DNA of 60,000 nucleotides from Cryptomeria japonica (Eukaryota > Streptophyta > Pinopsida > Cupressales > Cupressaceae), in NCBI RefSeq assembly GCF_030272615.1, contig NC_081413.1, positions 158,975,349 to 159,035,348 of the forward strand. The letters are read 5' to 3'. The position numbers and the translations under genes were made by a program. A model generated the notes under the pieces. The model did not search any database. It was not told the origin of the DNA and saw only the letters and a list, made by a program, of their open reading frames with translations. Shown here in pieces: positions 1 through 12,100 of this stretch; position 1 is the first letter of the stretch, and each line of letters begins with the position of its first letter.

Positions 1-514
1 GTGTTTATGGAAAGAGTGAATAAGATTGTTATGGGAATTCAATGTTGTGGAGGATTTCTAAGTGAAGATGAAATAGTTTCCAAAGTCTTGAGAGCCCTTC
101 CACCGGCTTACAAGATGAAGGCAACTGCAATTTAATAAGTTAAGAACAATGGAAAACACTTCAGTTAATAGAGACATTATGATTGGGAAATTATTTGCTT
201 TTGAGCTTGAAGAATTTGGATCTTTTGGAGCTGTAAAGTCTGAACCTTCTTTTCATGCATCATCATCAACATCTACTGGCAACAGTGATTGGAAAGCCCT
301 ATATAAAAAATAATTGGAAGACATGAGGAAAGAAGATGAAGAACTTGAGCAACTTGAAGCCTTATTTTCTAGAAGAGTACCTAAAGGACCAACTGGAAGT
401 AAGTATGAAGGAAAAGCACCTTTTAAATGTTTTTCATGTAATAAGATTGGTCATTTTGTATCTAGATGTCCTGAAAGGAATGCAAGGTTTGAGGAAAGAG
501 AAGAAATCTTTTAA
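1..514 (+). pseudogene. copia gag relic (capsid C-terminus and zinc knuckle)
   Basis: Gag packages the element RNA into cytoplasmic particles. The only firmly recognisable part is an intact CX2CX4HX4C zinc knuckle, KCFSCNKIGHFVSRC, at 425-469. The region upstream reads as acidic and charged, and is broken by stops near 133 and at 311-313. The stop at 311 follows a Lys run where a Gln codon would fit. About 30 codons after the knuckle the frame closes, and the downstream protein continues in another frame, so there is a frameshift near 500. The gag start is outside the window. The family assignment rests on the neighbouring protease and integrase. Confidence 0.8.
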
Positions 515-1064
515 GCCTAACCCAAACAGATATAGATTCAAGAAGAGTAAACAATGCTACATAGCAGATGAGGAAGGAGTAACTGAAGACTCTAGAGATG
601 AACTGATAGAAGACTTTGCTAGTGGATCTAGAAATGGAAAGGAATGGGTGCTCTATGCTTTGAAGGAAGATGAACCGGAACCGGCTATCAAGAATGAAGA
701 AAAGGCCTTGGTAGCAAAAGTTGAAGATAAGGATGAATGGGTAATTGATAGTGGATGCTCACATCATATGACTGGAGATAAAGGGAAATTTTTGTTATTG
801 CAAGAATACAATGGTGATCAAGTCAGATTTGGAGATGACAAGGCATGTATGATCAAATGTAGAGGTATGATTTCTTTGGATGGCCAGCATAACATTGATA
901 ATGTCTATTATGTAGAAGGTTTGAATCATAATCTTTTGAGTGTTGGTAAATTGGTTGATAAGGGTTTCAACTTCAGTTTAAAGATAGAAAATGCAAAATC
1001 ATTAACAAGATTGGTTTGGAGATTGCAACCAGTATTCAGACATGAAGTAATATCTTTCACTTGA
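500..1064 (+). pseudogene. copia aspartic protease relic
   Basis: The copia protease cuts the polyprotein. The active-site block reads DSGCSHHMTGDK, with the catalytic Asp at 747-749. The copia pattern is D-S/T-G followed by C/A-S/T-x-H-M-T. Downstream the family-typical stretch ending in LNHNLLSVGKL (about 920-955) precedes the pre-integrase segment. The frame (starting at 336 in this register) differs from the gag knuckle and from integrase, so one frameshift lies on each side. The catalytic block itself is intact. I infer a dead polyprotein because the frame is broken, not because active residues are lost. Confidence 0.85.
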
Positions 1065-2060
1065 ACACTAGTAATAAGACATGTTTGATTGCTCATATTG
1101 ATGAGAGTTGGCTATGGCATAAGAAGTTGTGTCATGTTAATTTTGATTGTATTGTTAAAATCAGTTCAACTAAGGTAGTTAGAGATATACCTAAGATTAT
1201 GAAGCCTCATAATCCGGTATGTAAGGAATGTCAATTGGGTAAGCAAGTTAGAAGTTATTTTAAGAGCATACATGATAAATCTAATGATGTACTTGATTTG
1301 ATTCACACTAACTTATATGGTCCAGCAAGGACTAGAAGCTTTCAAGGTGATAGGTATTTCATGTTGATTATTGATGACTATTGTAGAATGATGTTGGTGA
1401 CTTTTCTAAGGGAGAAGTCTGAAGCTTTTGAAAAATTCAAGATCTTTAAAGCGAAGGTTGAAACTGAAATTGGATTAAAAATCAAATGTCTAAGATCATA
1501 TCATGGTGGTGAGTTCACTTCTCATTAATTTAACAGTTATTATGAGACAAATGGAATCAGGAGACAATTATTTGCACCTAGGACTCCTTAGCAAAATGGA
1601 GTAGTTGAAAGGAAAAATAGAACCATTTTGGATGCAGCTAGATCTATGATGATGGAAGCTAAATTGCCTCATATCTACTGGAGAGAAGTAGTGAGTACAA
1701 TAGTCTACACATTCAACAAAGTTCACATCAAAGGTGAAACTGGTAAGACCCCTTATGAACTATGGTTTGGACATACACCTACTATTAAGTATTTCATAAT
1801 TTTTGGAAGTAAATGCTATATCAAAAGAGATGATTCAATAGGAAAATTTGATCCTAGATGTGATGAAGGCATATTTCTTGGTTATTCAATTCAGAGCAAA
1901 GCATATAGATGCTATAACAAAAGATTGCAGAAAATTGTGGAGAGTGTTAATGTGAAAGTGGATGAACAGTACAAAAATCATTCTATATCATATGATAGGG
2001 AACTGGTAGTGAAAATGATCATAATTGAAATGGCAATGCCTCAATCGATATAGGAAGCTA
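1061..2060 (+). pseudogene. copia integrase relic (HHCC zinc domain and DDE core)
   Basis: Integrase inserts the cDNA into chromosomes. The N-terminal zinc domain is visible as WHKKLCH, then CKEC about 45 residues on. The core follows, but two catalytic acidic positions are changed. The usual His-Thr-Asp is HTN (codon 1310-1312), and the Asp before the HGGEF block is Tyr (1499-1501). The Glu in VVERKNR (about 1603) remains. In-frame stops are TAA 1526, TAG 1589 and TAG 2051. The stop at 1589 sits where copia integrases have Gln before QNG. The frame is otherwise continuous with reverse transcriptase. Confidence 0.9.
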
Positions 2061-3283
2061 AGACAATTACATCGGCACAATCAAAAAATTCAACTATGAC
2101 TGATTATCAGAGCAGTGAACCTAAATTTCAAAAGACACCAAGGTATGTAAGATTAAATCATTCTGAAGATCAAATTATTGGGGATAGAAACAAGGGAGTT
2201 ATGATAAGAAGAAAACTGGCAAATGAAGAGGTGTGTCTTATTTCTCAAGTTGAACTGGTTGTTATTGAATCTTGTAAGGATAAACATTGGTTAAAGGCTA
2301 TGGAAGATGAATTAGATCAAATAGAGAAGAATGAAAATTGGTCTTTAGTTCCCTGGCCTAAAAATAAGAATGTTATTGGAACTAAATGGGTTTTTAAAAA
2401 TAAACTGAATGAGGATGGTCAAGTTATAAGGAACAAGGCTAGATTGGTTTGTAAAGGATATTCTCAAATGGAAGGAATTGATTATGATCAAACATTTGCA
2501 CGTGTAGCTAGAATTGAAGTTGTTAGACTATTTCTTGCCTATGCAACTTATAAGAACTATAAGGTTTATCAAATGGATGTTAAATGTGCATTTTTGAATG
2601 GTGAGCTTGAGGAAGAAGTTTACATTGAGCAACCTAATGGATTTTCATTGACAGATGATAAAGATATGGTTTGCAAATTGAAGAAAGCTTCATATGGTTT
2701 GAAATAGGCTCCTAGAGCTTGGTATGCAAGGTTGGATAAATATCTTTTAAAGCTTGGTTTTACTAAAGGCAGTGTTGATAGTAATCTATAGTATAAGATC
2801 ACTGATAATGATATTCTGAGTATTGAAGTTTTTGTTGATGATATCATTTTTGGAGGAGAAGATAAACTATGCATGGAATTTGCTAACAACATGAAAAATG
2901 AATTTGAAATGTCCATGATTGGTGAGATGAAATTTTTCTTAGGTTTACAGATTACTCAAACTAACAAAGGGATTTTTATCTATCAAAATAAGTATCTGAG
3001 GAAATTGTTGAAGAAGTTTGGTATGGAGAATTCCAAACCGGTAAGTACTCCTATGGCTACAAGTGAGAAATTATCTATCAAGGATACTTCTACACCGGTA
3101 AATCGGACAAGGTATAAGTCTATGATTGGTGGTCTATTGTATCTAACTCAGACTAGACCCGATATTATGAATGTTGTAAGTATTGTTTCAAGATATCAAA
3201 GTAATCCTAAAGAAAATCATGAATGTGCAGTAAAGAGGATATTTTTCACATCTAGTGTTGCCATCAATGCCAAAGGGGGAGAT
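2061..3283 (+). pseudogene. copia reverse transcriptase relic, RNase H deleted
   Basis: This is the polymerase domain that copies element RNA into DNA. The N-terminal block W-x-x-A-M-x-x-E with downstream GTKWVFKNK (about 2380-2406), the ARLVCKGY block, and the catalytic FVDD at 2831-2842 are clear copia motifs. In-frame stops are TAG 2705, in the Leu-Lys-stop-Ala-Pro motif where Gln is normal, and TAG 2789. After the HECAVKRI segment (about 3240) the sequence jumps to a short tail that runs straight into the polypurine tract. The whole RNase H domain, usually over 100 residues, is missing. I read this as an internal deletion near 3240. Confidence 0.92.
3272..3283 (+). promoter_or_regulatory. 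polypurine tract of copia element
   Basis: AAAGGGGGAG, followed by AT and then the LTR TG, is the plus-strand primer site expected immediately 5' of a 3' LTR. It fixes the LTR start at 3284. Confidence 0.85.
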
Positions 3284-4537
3284 TGTTGGCATTATGGATG
3301 AATTGATTATGTGTTGCATTGATGTTTTATCATTGATGTCAACACTAGCTATTATGGTTGGTTACTGGCAGACAAGTTTTGGTTACCGGTAGAAGATCTA
3401 GTGTTACCGACAAAAGAGACTATTTGTTGGACACTTTCGGCGTGTTTGGATCAGTGAAGTATATTTGATTTCATGTGTTATATGCTCCATGAGCATGTTT
3501 TGGTCATTGGTATTGGCTTGGTAATCAGATTCTATCATACACTCTGGTAAACCCTTACCAACAGAACTTTCATTGAGGAACCGTGACATGATGTATAGTT
3601 GGTGTTGGTGCAGCTTCTTCATGGATTTCAGGATGCTAAAGATGTTCTTTGATTGTGCTTCAACTGTTTGAAGACATTGCTTTGGCGTGGTGGACCCAGA
3701 ATAGGTCTGGTACCTATCTAGGTTATGGACCGGTATCATGCTAACGTGTACTCTACATGTTACCAGGATGCCTCGAGATGATTTATGGATTTGTTATTTT
3801 TGTTTTGGTCTTAAGCCGACATGGCATATCATTGTAATATGGAACCATGTAATGATCTTATTGTAATATCTTTAGGTGGCTGACCTAATTGGTTTAGGCC
3901 TTAGGGTTTGTATAAATAAGAGGTAGGAACTCTTTATAGTGTATCATGGTTATTGAAAAAGTCATGGTCAAGGAATGTAATGTGTGAATATTGTAATATC
4001 ATTTAGGCAAAGGAGTTGGCCGATCATTGGTGATCGAATTGGATTCAGAAGAGGATTTGGTCCTCCGACACTGAGCTTAACCGAGACTGTAATCAAGCAT
4101 GGTAGTTGTTATTTCTAGCAGTTCACTCTATTGGATTGTTGTCCATTTATCTTATGATCATTGTAGCCTCTTTATAGTCAGTGAGACTCTTTTGTAATGA
4201 TCAGTATGCTCTAGGCAATGTGCCTTCATGCAAGTGCAGGCCCCTCATTGTAACACATACTTTCTGCAAAAGTATCATATGACTATAGGTAGGCTTTTCA
4301 CCGTGGTTTTTCCCTTTCTGGGTTTTCCACGTACAAATCATGGTGTTATGTGGTATGATTATTTTGCATTGATTATCTGGTTAATTGTTAAATTGTATTG
4401 TTTACCGGTATCTGTTCCTATTGGCATATGTATGTGCTTTACCGATACTTGATTTGTTTAAGGTTGTATTGTGGATTAAAATTTATAATCTGTTAACAAC
4501 TAATTCACCCCCCCTCTCAGTTGCTCACTGGTTATCA
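3284..4537 (+). repeat. 3' LTR of copia element
   Basis: It starts TGTTGGC right after the polypurine tract and is homologous along its length to the solo LTR at 47274-48476. Both share the start block with GAATTGATTATGTG and a TTTTTCCC / GTTTTCCAC block about 250 bp before the end. They also share an ATTCACCCCCC(A)CCCTCTC tract about 30 bp before the end. A TATA box, TATAAATA, lies at 3911-3918. The end at 4537 (..TTATCA) is set by alignment to the solo LTR. The target duplication cannot be checked because the 5' LTR is outside the window. Confidence 0.85.
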
Positions 4538-4812
4538 TAATAGCTTATAGCACGTGCATTCATGACATACTAAATAATCCCCCTATTTTCAAAACATATT
4601 TCCCTAAAATCCTTTTTTGTCACCCCCTCCCAAAACACAACCCAAATGAAAACCTCCCCTATTTTTACCATATATTGCATTTTTTTATAGTCCAAATTTA
4701 AAAACCCCCTATTTTCACCAAATAGGCAATATATTGAGCTTATTTTTTGAGATATTAAACACCTCAATATGAAAGCACATGATATAATATTACCTAGCTA
4801 GTGAAGCCCCCG
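4538..4812. other. unassigned AT-rich spacer
   Basis: The stretch contains several runs of the type CCCCTATTTT and no coding motif I recognise. The reading frame on the minus strand here is low-complexity and not convincing. Confidence 0.5.
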
Positions 4813-5254
4813 TGCAAGATATGGTGATCCAAGGGAAATAGTTATAGACCAAGGTTCACATTCACTTTAGATTTGATTACCCAACAAGTAAAAGAATGTG
4901 AGATCGGGAACAAGAAGACTATGCCCTATCATCCACAATAGCGTGGACAAGTTTAAGTGACAAATAGGGAGCTTGAAGCAATATTAATAAAGATTGTTCT
5001 ATTGCATAGATTGGATTGGATTGTCAAAATTTCTTGAATAATTTTGAGCATCCAAAACAACATGGAAACAACAATATGACTCACACCCTATGAACTAGTC
5101 TATGGTAAAAAGGTGGTCCCGCCAATAGAATTTGAATACAAGATGCTTTGCATAATAGTAGAATTGGATATGGATCTTAGTCAATCACAAGAAGATCATG
5201 TACACCAGTCGAATGCACTAGACAAGATGAGGATGGAAGAAATTAATTACTATT
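4813..5254 (+). pseudogene. Ty3/gypsy integrase core relic (level-0 element of the nest)
   Basis: Translation gives an integrase core in broken frames. A D-Q-G-S-H block near 4848 corresponds to the second catalytic Asp. It is followed by a frameshift, then the MPYHPQ block (about 4920), the stop-punctuated helix region, a T-P-Y-E-L-V-Y-G-type block about 5083-5107, and a charged tail to about 5245. These are gypsy integrase landmarks. The C-terminal part of an integrase of the same type is at 29078-29269 on the same strand. I infer that the two were one gene split by the insertions between them. All frames are broken. Confidence 0.75.
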
Positions 5255-6683
5255 TGCAGTCACATAAATCTATCCCGTTTAATTAAATGAATATTTGCTA
5301 TTTATTTGATTAAAAACCCACTAGTCATCAGTAAATTAAATTAATATTTAATTAATTCATCTTCAAACATTCTCCTATTAATTAAATAAATTATTCAATT
5401 TATTTTAATTAATTCACTATACCAAATTCATAATTCAATTAAATGAATAAATCCTATTTATTCAATTTAATCCTCTTTCCTCTTTTAAATAAATTAAATA
5501 AAACATTTATTTAAATCATTTATCCCCCCCCCCCCCCACTTGCATTTTCCTACAAATGCAAGTTGCAACCACAAGTTGAAATAAATTAAATTTATTTTAA
5601 TTAAAATCCTATTTTCCCTCACCCACCAAATCCACTTGCACTCCTAAACCCCCTTCTAGATTCTTCTAACCCCTTCCTAATTAACCTAATCCATCCCCTA
5701 ATTATTGTCACATTCCTAAGCAACTTGGAGTCACTTCTCAAAGACTTCAAAGTCTTTGAAAAGCATTTAATGCTTTGTGTGTTCAACAATTTAACCTCTA
5801 AAGTCTTCCAAACCACTTATGGCTCTTACATGAACATTTATGGTTAGCCCCTAACTCAACCCTCATATGACTCATGTGTCTCCTCAAGCATTTATTGTTT
5901 TGACCATGGTTATCCCTTTTACCTTTGCACAAGAGTTTATCCATTGGATAAAGGCTTTATTCTTTGAATAAAGAATTTATTCACTCAACCCAACCTTGAC
6001 CTTAACTCCCAAGTTAACTCCTAGGTCATGTCAAGCATTTAATGTTTATTCCCTCTCCTCTCAACCTATCTCATATTGACACTTGTCATCCTAGGACTGG
6101 GTTGAAATCCTTCACATGGATTTGATATCATTCAATCCTGACCCTTGTTGAGATTAGTCAATCTCAACCATCCATTGCTCCATTTTTCCTATAAATAGAG
6201 CCCATTTCTTCATAATCCAAATCCTGAAAACTTGTATGCATCTAGCTTATAGTGATTTCTAGAGAGCATTTAGCATTTACATTTACTCTTTTGGATTAAA
6301 ATCAACATTAGACTAGATAATAATCTCATTTCTAGCGTGTTCATATTTGCATAGCATTTGGAGTAATCATCTACAATCTTGAACCTCCATAAGCATCCAT
6401 AGTGCAAAAAAGTTGTTGAGAGCTACACTAATTTGGAACTTGGAGAGGAGAGGAAAAAAGGAGAAGGAGCTAAGAGCATGTTAGAAGGCATTTGGAGATG
6501 TCTTGTTATATTTACTTTCATAGTTAAATATTTCTTCATGTTTTTAGTGTCTCTTTTGATATGCCTGCTTAGATTAGTTTTTGGTTGATTAACACTAACA
6601 ATTTCTTGTGTTTTTGAGTGTTATTTCACCACAAGCTTTTATCTAACACTTGTCCATTTCGCAAAGCATCACCATTTAATTCA
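5255..6683 (+). repeat. solo LTR related to element D family
   Basis: The first 350 bp alternate TTAATTAA-type AT runs with short CT-rich blocks, as does the D LTR read on the minus strand. The next part shares phrases such as CACTTGCA, GCATTTAATG, a family of CTTTGAAAAGCATT-type words and the ACCTTAACT block. A TATA box, TATAAATAG, lies at 6190-6198; the D LTR has CTATAAATATGACTC at the matching place. The LTR abuts the integrase relic directly. Possible duplications are CTATT (5250-5254) and CTATG (6684-6688), 4 of 5 matching. It includes a run of about 15 C near 5524. The exact right end is uncertain. Confidence 0.65.
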
Positions 6684-6688
6684 CTATG

Positions 6689-7050
6689 ATGATTCATATT
6701 CCACTTTAATATATCAACACCTTATTATTTGGGCCCTTATTTTAAGATGAGTCCTATAGCTTTTATTATTATGTTTTTCCATAGCTCCTATCCTATTTTA
6801 AATCTCAAAACACTTTTCCCCCATCTAAACATTATATATTGTCGCACAAACTTAATTTCGACATTAGAACCCTATTATCTCATATTCCTAAAAAATCAAG
6901 CTAAAATTATTGGGGCCATGTCGATAAATGCATCTTGATCATGTTCTTTTTACCCTAAATTTTGGGAGGATAATAAGATGATCCTATCAAAAATATGATA
7001 ATTCTAATTCATCCTAAAGGTGATTTTCTTATGAAATCCCTATATAAGGT
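6689..7050 (+). repeat. left part of a third LTR (level 1), split in its TATA region
   Basis: The segment ends CCCTATATAAGG at 7038-7049, a promoter-like TATA context, and is interrupted there by the solo LTR at 7051. Its continuation is at 28138. The LTR nature of the whole is inferred from the continuation, which carries the same GTTTGACATTAG / AAAACCTATAAACC block as other LTRs here. The left boundary is not defined by a visible duplication. Confidence 0.5.
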
Positions 7051-8025
7051 TGTAGCATCCAAAAATCCACCCTTCACAATTTTGACTGCATTCAAGGCCC
7101 TCGCCTTAGTGTTCTCATCCTTACGCTTGATCTGGACCTATTTATGCCTCTACCATGCAATCAATGTCATATTTTCATCTTTTGCCTTGTTAGGACCCCT
7201 TAACCTTGGCCCAATTTGGGGTAGGACCAACGCCTGGTACCTTGGTCCTCACTGGGACCATGGCACCACACCATGGTCCTCCCTAATTGGGACCTAATTT
7301 GGATCCTTGGCCCTATCCAAAATTTGAGCGAGAATTACTTCTCCATGTGAGCCTATGTCAAAAAATTAATATGTTTGACGACATGCAAGTATATAAGGAG
7401 GTCTTCCCCTCTCATTTGGGCATAAGAAAATAAGGAAAGGAGAACTACATTCAAGCAATCAAGCATTCAAGAATTGAAGCATTCATCATCAAGCATTTCT
7501 AGAGGTATTCAAGGCTGCATATTCTTCATATATCCATTGTGGAGCAACATTACATCACTCATTTACAAGCATGTGCGTGTGATTAGGGTTTTGTCATGTT
7601 TATGCCATTTCATACAACATATTTGATTACCTTCAAGAAGCAAAGCATCATCATCACTCATTACAAATTTGAGGTATACCTTTCCATCATTTATTTCCAG
7701 TATTTGCAGTATTTCATTCAAGGTTGATTCCTTAACCGGGGTTTGACTTAGGAAAACCCCTATTCCCAACCTTTCTCCTCTTTCTTTTTGTGTGCGGGAA
7801 ATAGGTGTGCAGTTGTACTTCTCTGGATAAGACGAAACAAACATTTTTGGTGGGAGAAAAATTCTAAGGATTGTGTTACTATGCCACGGTTCCTACTTTT
7901 TCAGAGCATTTTCATAGGACAGGTCAGAATCAACTTATATTATTCAGATCCAGGTGCACAACAAAATCCCAAACCTGTAGTTCATTATTTTCTCATTTTC
8001 ATCTTCAATTTCAGCACTTTACCCT
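7051..8025 (+). repeat. left part of solo LTR, element-B superfamily (level 2)
   Basis: It starts TGTAGCATCC, matching the start of element B's left LTR read on the minus strand. The shared order is GACCTATTTATGCCTC, the CCTTAACCTTG block, and then the accept-tract GGTTTGACTTAGGAAAACCCC at about 7739. A TATA box, TATATAAGG, lies at 7390-7398. The LTR is broken by element A and resumes at 27931. Flanks AAGGT (7046-7050) and AAGGA (28138-28142) match at 4 of 5. The summed length of about 1,180 bp equals that of the intact relative at 10028-11219, which supports both boundaries. Confidence 0.85.
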
Positions 8026-8759
8026 TGTATACAGTGAAAAATGATGATGATAAGCCATTGTAAAAAACCCTAGTCCTACAATGAAACATTCACCATACAC
8101 CAATGAAGATACCTAAGAACATACAAATCACCAAATGAAGCAATATTACCATTCACATGCCAAGTAGGGTTTCAATCTCCATTGTCTCCTATCTCCATTG
8201 ATCTTGTTTGATACATTTGCTCTCAGATTTTGTATGTGCACAAGAGATCAACAAAGAACGGATTGTGGTTGTGAATTTGCTTGATCGCAAGAAGGCTTGA
8301 TTGCATAAGTATTGATTAGGGTTGATAATGATAAAAGAATCCTCTTATATAGAATATGCTTTAGAAAATGGAGGGATAAGATTAAGAGGTGAAAGAAATA
8401 AATGGTCGGCTAGGATTAAAGGGTAGGTAGAAAAAATAATAGAATAATGAAGGGGGTAGGTAGAGGAAAATTAAGAGATAAATGACGTGTCATATAAGAA
8501 AGAGCTAATGAATTAATTAGATTTATTTAATTAATAAAGGAAGTGGGACCAATTAAATAAATAATATTTATTTAATTTAAGACAAAGGCAATTTATATGA
8601 ATAAAAATATTTATTTAAATGAGAAGAAAAGGGATAGAAGAGGATAAATGAATGAATTAAATAAATCAAAATTTATTTAATTAATAGAAGACTTAGGATA
8701 AAATAGTTAAACAAATAAAATATTTATTTAATAAAAGAGGACAATTTTAGTTGTCTACA
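8026..8759 (-). repeat. 3' LTR of element A
   Basis: The right edge CTACA (8755-8759) is followed by the polypurine tract. The left edge TGTATACAG is at 8026. It aligns with 27171-27925, with roughly one difference per 15-20 bases by eye. One indel of about 20 bp near 8070 is present only in the right copy. On the minus strand a TATATAAGAGG promoter sits at about 8341-8352. Confidence 0.92.
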
Positions 8760-8772
8760 TTTTTCCCCTTTT
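8760..8772 (-). promoter_or_regulatory. polypurine tract of element A
   Basis: The minus strand reads AAAAGGGGAAAAA immediately before the 3' LTR start TGTAGACA. Element D has the same arrangement at 52720-52733. Confidence 0.85.
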
Positions 8773-9128
8773 AGACAATGCAGCCTGTCATGTTGGCTCA
8801 AAAAAGATAAATTGATACAAAGTTGCCCCAAGATGGGAATGATATGCCCCCTCGAGAGATTGAATGGAAAAAGGTTGAGACAATCTCTCAATAAGAAATA
8901 AATGATAGAAATACTGATAGAATAGGGTGACAAGGTCATGTGGGAAAAAGAGACGGTCATGGGATAAGCAGACTGACATTAGAGACTAAGGCTAAGCAGC
9001 CTATATGTACAGGCCATAAGGAAAACAATCTCATTTCCATCCAAAACATCCAGGAGATCAGAGCACCTAGAGCTTGAGAGAAGTCAACGGAGTAGGAGAG
9101 ATGGAAAGGAGTATTCATAGATTCGATC
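8773..9128. other. 3' internal spacer of element A
   Basis: It shares a CCCCCTCGAGAGAT block (about 8848) and a GTTGCCCCAAGATG-type block with element D at about 52775-52830, so it belongs to the element family. The frames crossing it are not convincing as genes. Confidence 0.6.
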
Positions 9129-12100
9129 ATGTCTAATGGTTCCAAAGACCAAATGACATGGGTGAGCCGGTATGTACCTTGACCTTGCTTTGTATGTTTT
9201 TACATGTATTGCTTCATTTAATGTATTTTAAAGTAGTTTAGCAAAAATGTGAAATCAAAAAATTAGTTTTTAACGTGTCTAGGTCTAGTTTGCACGCATT
9301 TGTGATGAATAGGCACATTTAGGTTGGCTTAGGGCATGTATATGAAAATAATCATATCTATGTATGGATGTGAGAACGTCTGTGCTAGGAAAGTGCATGC
9401 AGGCCAAACAGGACTGTGTCTATGATGAACAAGTGCATCTGCATTGCAAAAGCATGTATGCATAGGCTGAAATCGTGTCTGCATAGCATAAATGCATTTA
9501 TGTCTGATTATATTGAAATCGATAATTTTTTTATGAACATACGCTATCAATTGGATAAGCTTCTCAGAGGAAACACTCAAATAGGTCCCCTAGGAAGACA
9601 AACTGAAAGATAGACCAGAATTGACAATTATGTGATAAACATATATTGCCAATTGGATAAGCAGTTGAGAGGACGCACTCAGCAAGTTCCCTAAACAACT
9701 AGGTTTGCTAAGATGGATATAGGATAAGCCATCAAATTCATAAAATCTGGCGAGTGCTTTAGTAAAATAGAATCAAGTGCAATGTGATAAACATATACAT
9801 TGATAGGATGCAGCGCCATGTGATAAACATAAGCACTAGGCTAGGAGTAGCACTATGTGATGAATATTAGTACCACTAGAATTGACACGATTGATTTGAC
9901 TGGATATAGGAGTACTTGCCTCAGCTAGAGTAACGAGAGTGATTTGTAGTGACTTAGAGGTTGCGATCAAAGTTGACCTTCAAGGACCATGCTGATATTA
10001 ATGTCATGGGCTTGAGACATGTGTTGTTGTAGTGTCATAAAATTGTGACCCCTATAATTTTAACCACATTTGGGGTCCTAACCTTGGCGACGACATCCCC
10101 TTCCTTAACCAGAACCTATTTCTGTATTTCTAACCCTTCTCTTCCTCCTTCATGTCTTGTGTTTTCTCTAGACCTTGTCTAGGCCCCAAAATAGGGCAAG
10201 ACAGTGGCGTGGTGCCCCTGTAATCCTAGGATAGTGGTGTGGCAACCCTGTCCCCACCTCCTAGGGTGGTCCTATGTGTGGGTTGCTTGATCTCCTATGC
10301 ACTTCTTATCTTTGGGGTTTATTATTCCTCTTTGTCGACCTTCGGTGGTTGAAAGTTAATCCTTGAGGCATGTATAAAAGGGAATTCAATACCCTCATTC
10401 AAGGATGGATGGATAGTGCATAGACGGATAGAGAGCATAAGGAGAAGATACAAGATTTCAAGGTCATCATCAACATTCAAGTCTTCTCCATTCATCCATT
10501 GGAGCAACATTACAACATTAATTTTCAAGCATGTGTGCATATTAGGGTTTTATCATGTTACATGCCATTTCATACAACCTTTGTGGCTACATTCAATAAG
10601 AAAAGCAATCATCATCAACAAGTTGCAGATCTACAAGACATACATCTCTATTGTTTACATTCAAGCATTTGCAATTACTTTCTTTCTAGGTTGATTCCTC
10701 AACCGGGGTTTGACTAAGGAAAACCCCTATCCACAACCCCCTTTTCTTCTCTTTCTGTGTGTAGGTTGTAGGTGCATAGGTGTAATTGCAAGTTTGGGCT
10801 TCATTTGCAAAGATGAAAGAACCCTTTTCATTTCATGGATTTTGTGGTAGACCATGTACATTCCCGTCATGGTCCCGATGACTTTTCTCCAAATTTGCAA
10901 GGCAGATCCGTGTCAGTTTAATTAGCTCAGATCCAAAGTTACAACGTGATCCCAAACTGGTAGCACCTCATTTCACTCATTTCCTCTCTCTTTTCCACAT
11001 AGTCAACAGGTCAAATTTCTCATTTACAAAAGAGGGTAAATCATATTTCAACCACTTGCAATCCACTTAGTATTCAGATCCTTGTCTCTCTTGGATTTGG
11101 ATCTAGTGGATTCAACCCCTCTTTTGAATGTAAAGTTCTTCTCAAGTGAAAATAATCCTAGTGGATTCCTTTCTCTCTCCTAGGTGGTGAGTCACTAGGA
11201 TCCAATTTTCCACTTTATAGTTGTATATACCAAAGAGATGGCACTCAGAGACTTGCATATTTTATTTGTTGACTAGCAAGATGTCAGTCATATTAGAGGA
11301 TGCCTACAGGATACTACATGTGTTGATCCATGGGGATCTCATAGTATACGACCAGGAGGGAGACAAGGATGCACTTAGACAAGTCTTTGCAGACTTGGAT
11401 CTATAATTGAGACCAAGACATCTGAGCTGGGAGGTTATGTACTCCAGCAGACAAAGACTAGCAGTGGTGGTGGGAGGAGTGATCAGCAGGTTCTTATGTC
11501 CTAACATGGCTACACGGGGTTTGTCTATCGGATGGGGGAGGACATTAGAGATCCTTCTAACTAAGAGGAGGAATTTCATATGGGGGGCATGCATTCTAAT
11601 ACATCTATAATATGAGTTGCACTAGTTTGTTTACCTTAGTGGCTATGAGTTAGGATGTGGGGTGACAGTTATGTAGGTGTGGGCTTATGAGCACAATTTT
11701 ATGATGAGGCCTATTCAATTCAAGCTCTAAGGACATGGATAGTCATATGTACATCTATATAGCATGATCACTTCCCAGCCATGAATTGGGAAGGTAGAGT
11801 ATTGGCAATGAGTGATTGATGACATTGATAGTGTGATATGGAGGCCTTATCTTGATTGTGAGGCTTGGGAGAAGGACGCTACAAAGGTGCCATTTTGTTT
11901 TCGCAGTAGGTATCTCATCAGGAGGACTCCTTATATAATAGATAGGAACTCGATTGATAGGGTATGCAGGTATTTCAGAAAACAATAGCATATGCCATGG
12001 GTTTGGGTGAGTTTTCTCGGGTTGTCAAGGAGAAAGTCCATTAGGGGCCTACTATGTCATATGATGCAATGGTTACACAGTTTGAGAAGTTGGTGCCTAT

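Larger units (their letters stand above)
1..4537 (+). mobile_element. Ty1/copia LTR retrotransposon, decayed, 5' end outside window
   Basis: Order of parts is gag zinc knuckle, protease, integrase, reverse transcriptase, polypurine tract and 3' LTR. Protease-integrase-RT is the Ty1/copia order (gypsy elements place integrase last). The 5' LTR and start of gag lie left of the window. Two frame changes (near 500 and near 1050) and at least six in-frame stops make it non-functional. A related solo LTR lies at 47274-48476, so the family is multi-copy here. Confidence 0.93.

Noticed and set aside
6995-7297. 100-codon plus-strand frame
   Set aside because: Lies across the boundary of two LTRs (7050/7051), so it cannot be a natural gene.
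7563-8063. Frames within the solo LTR at 7051-8025
   Set aside because: LTR sequence; equivalent frames recur in other LTR copies (for example 44134-44508) because the LTRs are homologous.
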